From assembly GCA_964542745.1 (NCBI GenBank), contig CAZIVR010000006.1:8232-72231 (forward strand): DNA of 64,000 nucleotides. The letters run 5' to 3'. Source of the DNA: DATKAB01 sp964542745 (lineage in GTDB: Bacteria > Eisenbacteria > RBG-16-71-46). The number at the start of each line of letters is the position of its first letter. Position 1 is the first letter of the stretch. Below are positions 46,685 through 55,093 of this stretch, in pieces. The notes beneath the pieces were generated by a model. That model worked only from the letters and a program-made list of their open reading frames with translations, ran no database searches and was not told the DNA's origin. The position numbers were made by a program, and so were the translations under genes.

Positions 46685-46960
46685 TCAGGGGGAACGCCCC
46701 TCGCGGTCACTCCCCGCGCCGCCGGCGCGTAGCTCGGCCATGAGGCGCGAAACGAGCCGGGGGGGCGCCGCGACGCGGCACAGACGGGCGCGAAGCTCGT
46801 CGAGGACCTGGGCTTCGAAACGGAATTCGCGGGCGCAGACCGCGCAGGTTTCGAGGTGGGCGCGGACCCGCGCCATCTCCCCGGGGGGGAGTTCGCGGTC
46901 CACGTAGTCGTGAATGCTGCGGAAGACTTCGATGCAATCGTCGCGGTGGATCCCGTTCAA
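46685..46960 (-). CDS. Zinc-finger anti-sigma factor (orphan)
   Basis: A 91-residue zf-HC2 family protein. It has an N-terminal amphipathic helix (CIEVFRSIHDYVDREL) and the zinc motif HLETCAVC at about 35-42, then a helical C-terminus. No transmembrane helix follows, so it is a soluble ZAS-type anti-sigma. It is a paralogue of the protein at 47964 (DYxDREL, HLxTCAxC, LLDDL/VLDEL in the same places) but has no sigma gene next to it. It is divergent from the pentapeptide protein, 107 bp away. It may bind the neighbouring ECF sigma at 48224 or another one. Confidence 0.85.
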   Translation of the reverse strand: MNGIHRDDCIEVFRSIHDYVDRELPPGEMARVRAHLETCAVCAREFRFEAQVLDELRARLCRVAAPPRLVSRLMAELRAGGAGSDREGRSP

Positions 46961-47067
46961 GACTCCTCCAGGGCGGGCCGGGTGGGTTTCGTCCGTGGAA
47001 AGAAGGCTGGCCGGGGGAAAAAGGTTCCCGTAGGATTCGGCGACCCGAACCCCGTCCCGGAGCCGCC

Positions 47068-47880
47068 ATGGCCGAGATCCTCCACCGCGATACCGGCGCC
47101 GTCCTGCACCGGTCCGACCTGCCCGCCTCGCGGGACCCCTCCCTGCGGGGCGCCCGCCTCAACTACGCGAACCTGCGGGGCGCCGACCTGCGCGGCTGCG
47201 ACCTGCGCGGGACCATGCTCTCCAACGCCGACGGCGCCGGGGCGAACCTCGAGGGGGCGCGCCTCGACGGGGCCGAATGGAACGCGGGGGACCTCTCCGG
47301 CGCGAACCTGCGCGGGGCGGCGCTGGCCGACGCGCGGGTGATGGCCACCCAGCTGGTGGGCGCCGACCTGCGGGGCGCCCGGCTCGAGCACGGCATCTTC
47401 CAGTGGAGCAACTTCCAGGGCGCCCGGCTCGGCGAGGCGCTGGCCCGCGGGGCCGACTTCAACCGGGTCCGGCTGCTGGAAGCCGACCTCACCGGCGCCG
47501 ACGCGCGCGACGCGCGTTTCGACTTCGCCAACCTGCAGGGAGCGCGCCTCGATTACGCGATGCTGGCCGGGGCGCGCTTCGTGGGGACCGACCTGCGCGA
47601 CGCGCGGCTCGCCCACGCCGACCTCGCGCTCGCCGCGCTGGTCCGCGCGCGCGTCGCGGGCGCCGACTTCGCGCGGGCGATGTTCTCGGGCACGCAGCTC
47701 GCCGGCCTCGCGGACCTCGGCGAGGCGCTCGGCCTGGACGAGGCGGAGCACCACCGGGTCAGCTTCGTGGACCTGGAGACCATGCGCGCGGCCGCCGCGG
47801 CCGGAGACACGGTGCGCGGCTTCCTGCTCGCGGCCGGGGTCCGCGACGAGGAGCTGGACCCGGCGCGGCAGCGCGCCTGA
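47068..47880 (+). CDS. Pentapeptide-repeat protein
   Basis: A 270-residue protein. About 35 consecutive pentapeptide units (ADLRG, ANLRG, ARLDG, ADFNR pattern, Leu/Phe at the centre) span residues 28-225 and would form a right-handed quadrilateral beta-helix. The last 45 residues are helical and without repeats. Some members mimic DNA and protect gyrase; most have no known function. No signal peptide. It lies between two anti-sigma genes and is convergent with the sigma/anti-sigma pair. Confidence 0.9.
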   Translation: MAEILHRDTGAVLHRSDLPASRDPSLRGARLNYANLRGADLRGCDLRGTMLSNADGAGANLEGARLDGAEWNAGDLSGANLRGAALADARVMATQLVGADLRGARLEHGIFQWSNFQGARLGEALARGADFNRVRLLEADLTGADARDARFDFANLQGARLDYAMLAGARFVGTDLRDARLAHADLALAALVRARVAGADFARAMFSGTQLAGLADLGEALGLDEAEHHRVSFVDLETMRAAAAAGDTVRGFLLAAGVRDEELDPARQRA

Positions 47881-47900
47881 AACGTGCGGGCGGCGCGGGC

Positions 47901-47958
47901 CCCGCGCGCGGCGCCCGGCTCCGCGCGGGAACGGCGCGCCCGCGGGTCGTTCGCGGGC
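47901..47958. terminator. Two hairpins between convergent genes
   Basis: CCCGCGCG (47901-47908) pairs with CGCGCGGG (47922-47929), and GCCCGCG (47938-47944) with CGCGGGC (47952-47958). They lie between the pentapeptide gene and the anti-sigma gene and could block transcription from both sides. No T-run. Confidence 0.35.
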
Positions 47959-47963
47959 GAACC

Positions 47964-48227
47964 CTAGCCCTGCGGGCCGTCCTTCAGGGCCCGCTCGATC
48001 GCCCCCGCGACCCGGCCGCGCAGGTCCCCGGGCGCCTCGATCCGGCGCACCTTCTCGCGCAGGTCGTCGAGCAGCCGGCGGTCGAAGGCGTGCTCGGTCG
48101 CGCACTGGGCGCAGGTGTCGAGGTGCTCCTTCACGAGCCGCATCTCGTCGGCGCTCAGCTCGCGATCGAGGTAGTCGTCGAGACGCCGGAAGACCTCTTC
48201 GCACGTGAGCCGGTTCAGGGGAGTCAT
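47964..48227 (-). CDS. Zinc-finger anti-sigma factor
   Basis: An 87-residue soluble zf-HC2 protein. It starts with the helix CEEVFRRLDDYLDREL and carries HLDTCAQC at about 35-42 for zinc binding, followed by a C-terminal helix of the type that wraps the sigma factor. Its ATG overlaps the sigma stop by four bases (ATGA, 48224-48227), so stoichiometric co-synthesis is expected. Redox or metal release of zinc is the usual inducing signal in this class. Confidence 0.9.
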   Translation of the reverse strand: MTPLNRLTCEEVFRRLDDYLDRELSADEMRLVKEHLDTCAQCATEHAFDRRLLDDLREKVRRIEAPGDLRGRVAGAIERALKDGPQG

Positions 48228-48823
48228 TCCGGGTTTCCTTCCGCGGGAGCCACGCGCACGCCGTGGTCCTGGGCCATCTGCCAGAGCGAACGCTGCAGCA
48301 TGCGACGGGCGCGGTGCAAACGCGAGCGCACCGTCCCCACCGGGCAGCCGAGGATCTCCGCGATCTCCTGGTAGCTGAATTCCTGCATGAAGTAGAGGCT
48401 GGCCGCCACCCGGAACTCGACGGGCAGCGACTCGATCGCCGCGTTCACGTGCTCCGTCGAGATCTTGCTGAGCACGAGCCCGGCCGGATCGTCGTCGGGG
48501 CCGAGCTGGCCCGAGCCCGCGGCCGCCACGAACAGGTAGAGCTCCGAGGCGTCCTCGAGGTCCACGATCTCGGGCCCGCGCTTCTTCCGCCGGTAACGGT
48601 AGTAGAAGCAGTTGGTGAGGATGCGGAAGAACCAGGCCTTGAAGTTGGTGCCGGGCTGGAACTGGTGGAAGGCGCGGCACGCGTTGTACGCGGCCTCCTG
48701 CACGATGTCCTCGGCGTCGGCGTGGTTGCGCGCCATGTGGTAGGCCGCGCCGTACGCCGAATCGAGGAGCGGCTCGAGCAGCGACTCGAACGAGGCGGCG
48801 GGCGCGGGGGTCGTGGCGCTCAT
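48224..48823 (-). CDS. ECF sigma factor (SigR/RpoE-like)
   Basis: A 199-residue sigma factor: region 2 (AYHMARNHADAEDIVQEAAYNACRAFHQF, with NFKAWFFRILTNCFYYRYRRKKR) and region 4 (ASLYFMQEFSYQEIAEILGCPVGTVRSRLHRARRML). The sequence and coupled zinc anti-sigma resemble the SigR/RsrA oxidative-stress group. It is probably autoregulated. Many nearby genes are redox enzymes, making them candidate targets, but no shared promoter motif was verified. Confidence 0.95.
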   Translation of the reverse strand: MSATTPAPAASFESLLEPLLDSAYGAAYHMARNHADAEDIVQEAAYNACRAFHQFQPGTNFKAWFFRILTNCFYYRYRRKKRGPEIVDLEDASELYLFVAAAGSGQLGPDDDPAGLVLSKISTEHVNAAIESLPVEFRVAASLYFMQEFSYQEIAEILGCPVGTVRSRLHRARRMLQRSLWQMAQDHGVRVAPAEGNPE

Positions 48824-48938
48824 GACGAGGGGCAGGATAGCAGAGGGAACGTCTCCAGGGTCCGGGACCTTCCGGGAGTCGGACGACCGCGGCCCGCGCG
48901 CGGGCGGCGGCGGCCGCCGCGCCCGCGCGCCGGTCCGG

Positions 48939-50597
48939 TCATCGCGGCGCCGCCGAGGCGGTCATGGAGCGCGCCGGCGCCGCGGCCGGGCGCAGGCCCG
49001 CGCCCGCGACGGACATCCGGAGGCGATAGAGGCCGCCGCGCGCGGCGAGGTAGAGCCCGCGACGATCCGCGTCGCCCCACGCCAGGTTCGCGGGCAGCTC
49101 CGGGGCACGCAGCGTCCCCAGGTGCTTCGCCGCCGGGGACAGGATCCACACCCCGCCCGGGCCCGAGACGTAGAGGTTGCCGCGCTGGTCCACCTTGAGG
49201 CCGTCGAGCGCTTCCGCTCCCGGCGCGCCGTCCATGCTGAAGAACTCGCGCCCGTTCGCGAGCGAGCCGTCGCGACGCACCTCGTAGCGCATCACGACCT
49301 TCCGCCGCTCGTCCCAGTTGGCGACGTACAGGAAGCGCTCGTCGGGCGAGAACGCGAGGCCGTTGGGACCGTTCAGGTCGTTGGACTCGAGCGTGACCGC
49401 GCCGTCCTTGACCCGGTAGACCCCGGTGTAGGGCGTCTCGCGCGCGCGGTCCTCGTGCGCCTTCGGGAGCCCGAAGGGGGGATCGGTGAAGTAGAGCGTT
49501 CCGTCCGAGCGGTACACGAGGTCGTTGGGGCTGTTGAGCCGCTTCCCCTCGTGGCGGTCGGCCATCACGGTGACGCGGCCGTCGGGCTCGAGGCGCGTCA
49601 CGCGCCGGTTGCCGTGCTCGCAGATCGTGAGCCGCCCCTGCGGGTCGAAGGCGAGGCCGTTCGAGCCGGGCTGGTGCAGCCGGCCGACGTCGGCGCCGTC
49701 GTAGCCGCTCCGAGCGCGGAACACCTCGACGCGGCCCTCGGGGCTCCAGCGGTAGATCACGTTGGTGTTGGGATCGCTGAACAGCAGCGCGCCCTCCGGC
49801 GACCACACCGGACCCTCGGCGAACTGGAAGCCGTCGGCGAGCTTCTCGACCCGCGCCCCGGCGGGCACCAGCGTGCCGAGCGCGGGATCGCGGCGCAGCA
49901 GGTCGGCGGGGCCGGAGGGGAACGCCAGCCCCTCGCGGTCCGGCCGGTAGAAGTCGAGGCGCGCCGAGCGGATCCAGATGTAGTTCTCGGGCGAGGCCGA
50001 AATCGGGCCGTTGATGCCGAACACCGCGAGCTGGATCTTCTGGCCCGGGCGCACGCCGCGGCCGATCACCAGCCGGTTGGGCGCGTTCCAGCCCGCCACC
50101 ACCGAGCCGCCGGTCTGTCCGAGCGATCGCGCGAGCACGCCGTCCACCCACACCTCGGCGTAGTCGTCCACCACCGTCTCGAACACCAGCGTCGCGCCGG
50201 TGGGGTCGAACGCGCCGACCCGCTCGGGCACGGTGATCGCGATCCGGTACCAGAGGAAGCACACCTTCCCGGTGGAGCGCCGGGCGTCGAGCGTCGCCGG
50301 GTCCGCGACCTCCCAGCCGGAGTCGTCGAAGTCGGCGGCCCCGGCGCGCGGGGAAAGGTCGTAGGTGCGGTTCGGGGGCCCGCTGGGCTTGCGGTCGGCG
50401 CCCACGCTCCGGAACTCCACCTCGGTGATCCGCGTCTCGTGGGTGCGCCAGGTGCCGCGCACCGCCGCCGCGCCCTCGGCGGTCGCGAGGTCGAGCGTGG
50501 CGTCGGGAGTGCCCGCGGGCACGTCGCCCCGGGCCGGGGCCGCGAACAGCAGCGCGGCGGGAAGGATCGCGGTGCGGAGCAGTCGTCGCGCGAGCAT
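48939..50597 (-). CDS. Exported gluconolactonase-like (SMP-30) protein with N-terminal binding domain
   Basis: A 552-residue protein. Signal peptide about 1-24 (AAPARG). Residues about 60-215 look like a galactose-binding jelly roll (WYRIAITVPERV, VDDYAEVWVDG, RPGQKIQLAVFGING). Residues about 230-545 form an SMP-30/gluconolactonase six-bladed propeller with FAEGPVWSPEGALLFSDP, GSNGLAFDPQGRL, SPNDLVYRSDGTLYFTDPP, NGPNGLAFSPDERFLYVAN and LDGLKVDQRGNLYVSGP. It probably hydrolyses sugar lactones in the periplasm, completing oxidation by glucose or GMC dehydrogenases. Last gene of the NDH-2 operon. Confidence 0.9.
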   Translation of the reverse strand: MLARRLLRTAILPAALLFAAPARGDVPAGTPDATLDLATAEGAAAVRGTWRTHETRITEVEFRSVGADRKPSGPPNRTYDLSPRAGAADFDDSGWEVADPATLDARRSTGKVCFLWYRIAITVPERVGAFDPTGATLVFETVVDDYAEVWVDGVLARSLGQTGGSVVAGWNAPNRLVIGRGVRPGQKIQLAVFGINGPISASPENYIWIRSARLDFYRPDREGLAFPSGPADLLRRDPALGTLVPAGARVEKLADGFQFAEGPVWSPEGALLFSDPNTNVIYRWSPEGRVEVFRARSGYDGADVGRLHQPGSNGLAFDPQGRLTICEHGNRRVTRLEPDGRVTVMADRHEGKRLNSPNDLVYRSDGTLYFTDPPFGLPKAHEDRARETPYTGVYRVKDGAVTLESNDLNGPNGLAFSPDERFLYVANWDERRKVVMRYEVRRDGSLANGREFFSMDGAPGAEALDGLKVDQRGNLYVSGPGGVWILSPAAKHLGTLRAPELPANLAWGDADRRGLYLAARGGLYRLRMSVAGAGLRPAAAPARSMTASAAPR

Positions 50598-50611
50598 CGT
50601 GGGATGTCCTC

Positions 50612-51115
50612 CTAGCGGACCTTGACGGTGTAGTAGTGCACCGGGCCGCGCACGTCCTTGAACCAGTGCGGGACCCCGGCGGGAACGATGATCACGTCAC
50701 CCGGCGCGAGGACGCGGGTCTCGCCTCCCTCGATGGCCGAGCCGCGCCATTCGCCGGGACCGGTGTTCTCGAGGTCGAGCGCGCGGCCGCCGGTGACGAA
50801 CGTGGCCGAGCCCTCGAGCACGTGGATCAGGTCGGTGTCGAGCGTGTGCACCTCGGCGCGCCCGGGCTTCTCGCGGCGGCTGGTGTGGATCATGTAGTTG
50901 GTGTCGCCCGCGTAGAGCACCGCGCCCGCGGCGAACGACTTGGCCACGTTCTCGGCGCGGAAGTAGGTGGCCCGGGCGGCCACCGCCGCGGGCGGCGCCT
51001 CGGCCGCACGTGCCGGCGCGATGCCCCGCGCGTCGCCCCCGGCGAGCGCCACCGCGAGCGCGAGCCCGGGAAAGATGCCTGCGGCGGCGCGCCGCGCGAT
51101 CCGCCGGCCGGTCAC
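50612..51115 (-). CDS. Exported cupin-domain protein
   Basis: A 167-residue protein. A signal segment covers about 8-38. The cupin fold lies at about 55-165: the first motif is replaced by EVHTLDTDLIHVLEGSATFVTGG, and the second reads PGDVIIVPAGVPHWFKDV. Histidines in HTLD, IHV and PHWF could bind metal. Small-molecule isomerase or binding roles are possible. GTG start overlapping the HbpS-like stop by GTGA (51112-51115). Confidence 0.82.
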   Translation of the reverse strand: MTGRRIARRAAAGIFPGLALAVALAGGDARGIAPARAAEAPPAAVAARATYFRAENVAKSFAAGAVLYAGDTNYMIHTSRREKPGRAEVHTLDTDLIHVLEGSATFVTGGRALDLENTGPGEWRGSAIEGGETRVLAPGDVIIVPAGVPHWFKDVRGPVHYYTVKVR

Positions 51116-51606
51116 GGCTTGACGCTCATCTTCTGGAGCGCCACGGCCGCGACGTTGGCGATGTCGGTGTCCTGCTGGGCGCTGGCGGCGCCGCTCACGC
51201 CGATCGCGCCCACCATCTGGCCGTCCACCACGATCGGCACCCCGCCCTGCAGCGGCGTCATCACCGCCACGCCCAACAGCGACTGGCGGCCCTTCGCGAT
51301 CGCGTCCTCGAACACCTGCGTGGGCCGCCGGAACTGCGCCGCGGTGCGCGCCTTCTCGATGGCCACGGCCGAGGCCGCGGGAAACGTGTTGTCGAGGCGC
51401 ACCAGCATCAGCAGGTGGCCGCCGTCGTCCACCACCGCGATCGCGCCCCCCGCCTGCAGGCGCTTCGCCTCGGCCTCGGCCGCGGCCGAAACCATGCGCG
51501 CGCCCTCGAGCGTCAGGATCTTGCGGGTCGCGGTCTGGGCCGCGGCCGGAACGGCCGCCGCGAGGCACAGCGCGGCGGCGATCAGCGTGCGAAGCGTCGG
51601 ATGCAT
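51112..51606 (-). CDS. GlcG/HbpS family haem-binding protein, exported
   Basis: A 164-residue protein with signal peptide (about 1-21, ending AAAQ). The remaining sequence is the GlcG/HbpS fold: ILTLEGARMVSAAAEAEAKR, AIAVVDDGGHLLMLVRLDN, ASAVAIEKARTAAQF, GGVPIVVDGQMVGAIGVSG and DIANVAAVAL. HbpS binds haem and senses redox stress in Streptomyces; GlcG neighbours glycolate oxidase. ATG with GGAGG seven bases upstream. Confidence 0.88.
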   Translation of the reverse strand: MHPTLRTLIAAALCLAAAVPAAAQTATRKILTLEGARMVSAAAEAEAKRLQAGGAIAVVDDGGHLLMLVRLDNTFPAASAVAIEKARTAAQFRRPTQVFEDAIAKGRQSLLGVAVMTPLQGGVPIVVDGQMVGAIGVSGAASAQQDTDIANVAAVALQKMSVKP

Positions 51607-51668
51607 CGGGGTTCCTCCAGGGCGTCCGGCCGCCCGCCGGCTCGCGGCGGGCGGCGCGGATCGCCGGT

Positions 51669-52007
51669 TCACATCACGGGCGACGGGAACGAAGCCTCGC
51701 CGAGCACGACCTCGGCGAAGGCGCAGTAGATCCGGACCTTCGCCACCTGGCGCACGTAGGCCGGCACGGTGATGGTCCGGTGCATGCGGTCGCCGGCGAC
51801 CTGCAGGCGCTGCAGCAGGTAGGCGTTGCCCGCCGAGTCCACGACCTGCCAGTGCGGCGCGGGCGCGCCGGGCACGGTGAAGTCGGCGGAGAGGGTGAGC
51901 ATGATGCCGTCGGTGTTGCGCGTGGCGAGCACGTGGCCGCCCATGACCTCGGGGCCGGCGAACGTGCCGCTGGTGGACTTCATCGGGGTTCCCATCATCG
52001 TTTCCAT
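51669..52007 (-). CDS. DM13-like small protein
   Basis: A 112-residue protein without signal peptide. Layout resembles one DM13 domain of the protein at 38761: GTFAGPEVMGGHV, then LTLSADFTVPGAPAPHWQVVD, ITVPAYVRQVAKVRIYCAFAEVVLGEASF. The Cys in IYCAFAEVVLGEA aligns with the IWCARFGVNFGTA Cys. Relation to DM13 is inferred by eye. ATG with GAGGAG upstream, 62 bp before the HbpS-like gene. Confidence 0.55.
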   Translation of the reverse strand: METMMGTPMKSTSGTFAGPEVMGGHVLATRNTDGIMLTLSADFTVPGAPAPHWQVVDSAGNAYLLQRLQVAGDRMHRTITVPAYVRQVAKVRIYCAFAEVVLGEASFPSPVM

Positions 52008-52114
52008 CGGAAGGCTCCTCGGGACTCGGGCCGCGGGGCCGGCGTCTCCGGCCGCGTCGAGGTTCGGGCCTAGAAGGCGGGACCGGCGCGGGAGGTTCCC
52101 GCGGACCCCCTGGA

Positions 52115-53482
52115 CTACAGCTCGCCCCGCTCGATGACCCGCGCCATGCGCTTCGCGCTTTCCCGCACGGTGCGCTGCTGGGTCGCGTAGTCCACGCCGA
52201 TCAGGCCGAATCGGGCGCCGAAGCCGTCGGCCCACTCGTAGTTGTCGAGCAGGGACCAGTGCAGGTAGCCCGCCACCGGGATGCCCTCGTCGAGCGCGCG
52301 CGCCACCTGCCACAGGTGCAGGAAGATGAACGTCCAGCGGTCCTCGTCGTTCTCGACCGGCAGGCCGTTCTCGGTGATCAGGATCGGCACCTGGTAGCGC
52401 GCGTAGGCGCGCAGGAAGTGCGCGAGCCCCTCGGGGTAGATCTCCCAGCCCAGGTCGTTGCGCTTCCCGATGCTCTGGTGGTGCTCCAGCGTGCAGATGT
52501 CCCCCACCAGCCCGGGCAGGGTGAAACCGGTGTTCCGCACGAAGTCGCGCGTGTAGTAATTGAGGCCGATGAAATCGAGCGTGCGCTTGCGCGGCAGGCG
52601 CTCCCAGAACAGCCCCGGCACGCGCAGCGCGCCGCTGTGGAGCGCGTCGAGGAAGAGGTGGTTGAACAGGTAGGTGCGCGCCCACACCGAGAGGCGGTCG
52701 AGCCGGTTCTTCGGGTTGCAGGGCGTGAGCGCGAGCGCGTGCTTGGCCACGCTCACCATGGCGTCTGGGCGGCTCTCGTGGATCAGGTGGTAGGCCTTGA
52801 CGTGCGCGCGCAGCATGCGGCGCACCACCTGGAGGCCGGCCGCGAAATCCTGCGACTTCCCGGGGGGCCACTGGCCGAGGATCCAGCCCTTGAACACCTG
52901 GACCACCGGCTCGTTGAACGTGATCCACCACCGCACGAGGTCCCCGTATTCGGCCGCGACGCGGGCCACGAAACGTTCGAAGTAGTCCTCGATGTCGGGC
53001 AGGTCCCAGCCGCCCTTCTCGGCGAGCCAGCGCGGCAGCGTGTAGTGGTAGACGGTGAGCACCGGCTCCATCCCGCGGGCGCGAAGCGCCTCGAGCTTGC
53101 GGCGGTAGTGCGCGAGGCCCTCGGGGCTGAACTCGCCCTCGCGCGGCTCGATGCGGCTCCACTCGAGCGAGAACCGGTAGGCGTTGTGGTGGAGGGAGCG
53201 CGCCAGGTCGAAGTCCGCGCCGTAGCGGTTGAAGTGGTCGGCGGCGTCGCCGGAAGGCTCGCGGACCTTTCCCGACTGTTCCCACGCCCACCAGTCGCTG
53301 TTGGTGTTGCGGCCCTCCACCTGGTGCGACGAGGTGGCCGCGCCCCACAGGAAGCCCGGCGGGAAGCGGAAGTTGGCGGAGTGGATGCCCGGGCCCTCGG
53401 CGGCGTGGGGCGCGGAGGGAGCGTCGCCGTCGGCGTGGGCGGCCGGGGCCGCCGGGGATTCGGGGCGTCGTTCGCGGGTCAC
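52115..53482 (-). CDS. GH1 beta-glucosidase
   Basis: A 455-residue retaining glycosidase. After a Pro/Ala-rich head of about 35 residues the barrel begins FRFPPGFLWGAATSSHQVEG. The acid/base is Glu191 in WWITFNEP and the nucleophile Glu371 in ILITENGLP; the aglycone-site Trp motif is HWSLLDNYEWADGFGARFGL. It hydrolyses beta-glucosides to glucose, feeding the nearby dehydrogenases. No signal peptide is evident, so it is probably cytoplasmic. GTG start in a GTGA overlap with the NDH-2 stop. Confidence 0.95.
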   Translation of the reverse strand: MTRERRPESPAAPAAHADGDAPSAPHAAEGPGIHSANFRFPPGFLWGAATSSHQVEGRNTNSDWWAWEQSGKVREPSGDAADHFNRYGADFDLARSLHHNAYRFSLEWSRIEPREGEFSPEGLAHYRRKLEALRARGMEPVLTVYHYTLPRWLAEKGGWDLPDIEDYFERFVARVAAEYGDLVRWWITFNEPVVQVFKGWILGQWPPGKSQDFAAGLQVVRRMLRAHVKAYHLIHESRPDAMVSVAKHALALTPCNPKNRLDRLSVWARTYLFNHLFLDALHSGALRVPGLFWERLPRKRTLDFIGLNYYTRDFVRNTGFTLPGLVGDICTLEHHQSIGKRNDLGWEIYPEGLAHFLRAYARYQVPILITENGLPVENDEDRWTFIFLHLWQVARALDEGIPVAGYLHWSLLDNYEWADGFGARFGLIGVDYATQQRTVRESAKRMARVIERGEL

Positions 53483-54855
53483 GTGCGGACTCCTGGGATC
53501 GGGGCGGGTGCGGTCGTGGCGCGGGCGGCCACGGCCGACGCCGCGCCGGAGGGCGCGGGCAGGGCGGGCGCGGCCTCGTGCGCGCTGCGGCGGGTCTCGA
53601 ACTGGACGAGGTCCTTGCTGAAGAGCAGGTCGAGCGTCCAGTCCAGCATCACGCGCAATTTCTTCTCGGCGCGCGGCAGCTTGCTCAGGTAGACGGTGCG
53701 CCACAGCCACCACGCCGGGAATCCCGAGAACTGGAGGCCGAAGACGCGCGCCACGCCGGTGCGCTTGCCGATCGCCGCGAGCTGGCCGAGCCCGCGGAAG
53801 CGGAACGGACGGCCCGGCCGCCCGGCCTCGGCGGCGGCGAGGTTTCGGGCCACGAGCGCGCCCTGCCGGATGGCGTGCTGCGCGGTGGGCGGGCAGGCGC
53901 CCCCGCCCGCCGGGTCGGGCACCGAGGCGCAGTCCCCGAGCGCCCACACGCCCGGCCACTCCGGCACCTCGAGACGCTCGTTGACGCGCACGCGCCCGCG
54001 GTCGGTGGCGACCGGCAGGGTGGCGAGCAGCGGGTGCGGCGAGGTGCCGGCGGTCCACACCAGCGTGCGGGTCTCGAGCGTGGTGCCGTCGTCGAGGGTG
54101 ACGGAGCCCGGCCCCGCGCCGGTCACGCGCGTGCCGGTGCGCACCTCGATCCCGCGCGCGGCGAGGCGGCGCTCGGCGTACGCGCCGAGCTTCGGGCCCA
54201 GCTCGGGAAGGATGCGGTCGCCCGAGTGCACCAGCGTGAGGCGGAGGTCCCCGGCGCCCAGGTTGGGGTAGTAGCGGACCGCCTCCTCGAGGAAGTCGTG
54301 GAGCGCCCCCGCGGTCTCGACCCCGGCGAAGCCGCCGCCCGCCACCACCACGTGCAGCAGCGGCGCGCGGGCGTGGGCGCAGCACTCGAAGTCGGCTTCC
54401 TCGAGGTGGGCGATCGCCTGGTTCCTCAGGTGGATCGCGTCCCCCAGCGACTTCATGGTGACCGAGTGCTCGGCGAGGCCCGGCAGGCCGAAGAAGTTGG
54501 TGACCGAGCCGAGCGCCAGCACCAGGTGGTCGTACTCCAGCTCGTGGTGGTGGTGCTCGCCGCCGTGCGACACCGTCACGGTGCGCGCGTGGAGGTCCAC
54601 GGATTCGACGTCGCCGTGGAAAAGGCGCACGCCGCGCAGAAGCTTGCGCAGCGGGTTGACGATGTGGGTCAGGTCGAGATCGCTCGCGGCGACCTCGTGG
54701 AGCATCGGGGTGAAGAGGAAGAAGTTCTCGCGGTTCACCAGCGTGATCTCGAACGGACGCCCGTTCGGGCGCTGCCGCAGGAGTTCGAGCGCCGCGTAGA
54801 CGCCGCCGAACCCGCCGCCGAGGACGACCACGCGCCGGGGACTGGTATCGCTCAT
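53479..54855 (-). CDS. ndh: Type II NADH dehydrogenase-like FAD oxidoreductase
   Basis: A 458-residue flavoprotein. FAD site VVVLGGGFGGVYAA near the N-terminus; NAD site VVVAGGGFAGVETAG around residue 170; second FAD contact VWALGDCASVP. The C-terminal region (WWLWRTVYLSKLPRAEKKLRV) is the amphipathic membrane-binding helix typical of NDH-2, which passes electrons from NADH to quinone without pumping protons. Start is ATG. It heads the operon; in this context it may re-oxidise NADH produced by the sugar dehydrogenases. Confidence 0.9.
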   Translation of the reverse strand: MSDTSPRRVVVLGGGFGGVYAALELLRQRPNGRPFEITLVNRENFFLFTPMLHEVAASDLDLTHIVNPLRKLLRGVRLFHGDVESVDLHARTVTVSHGGEHHHHELEYDHLVLALGSVTNFFGLPGLAEHSVTMKSLGDAIHLRNQAIAHLEEADFECCAHARAPLLHVVVAGGGFAGVETAGALHDFLEEAVRYYPNLGAGDLRLTLVHSGDRILPELGPKLGAYAERRLAARGIEVRTGTRVTGAGPGSVTLDDGTTLETRTLVWTAGTSPHPLLATLPVATDRGRVRVNERLEVPEWPGVWALGDCASVPDPAGGGACPPTAQHAIRQGALVARNLAAAEAGRPGRPFRFRGLGQLAAIGKRTGVARVFGLQFSGFPAWWLWRTVYLSKLPRAEKKLRVMLDWTLDLLFSKDLVQFETRRSAHEAAPALPAPSGAASAVAARATTAPAPIPGVRT

Positions 54856-55093
54856 GGAACTGGGCTCCCGAAGGGTCCGCTTCGCGGGCCCGCACCGCCG
54901 GGCCCCGCTGCCTGAAGCCCCCGGAGGCCGGAAGGGTTCCCGGCGCCCCGCGGCGCCCGGTCGGCGCTGGTGCCGCCGATCCCCGCGCACGGGCGACCTG
55001 TCCAACCCTTGAAACATGGCCGCGATCCGATGCGTTAGGTTGCCCGGGTCGCGACCGCCGGCCCCAACGCCCACCGTGGCATGGAGAAGACCC

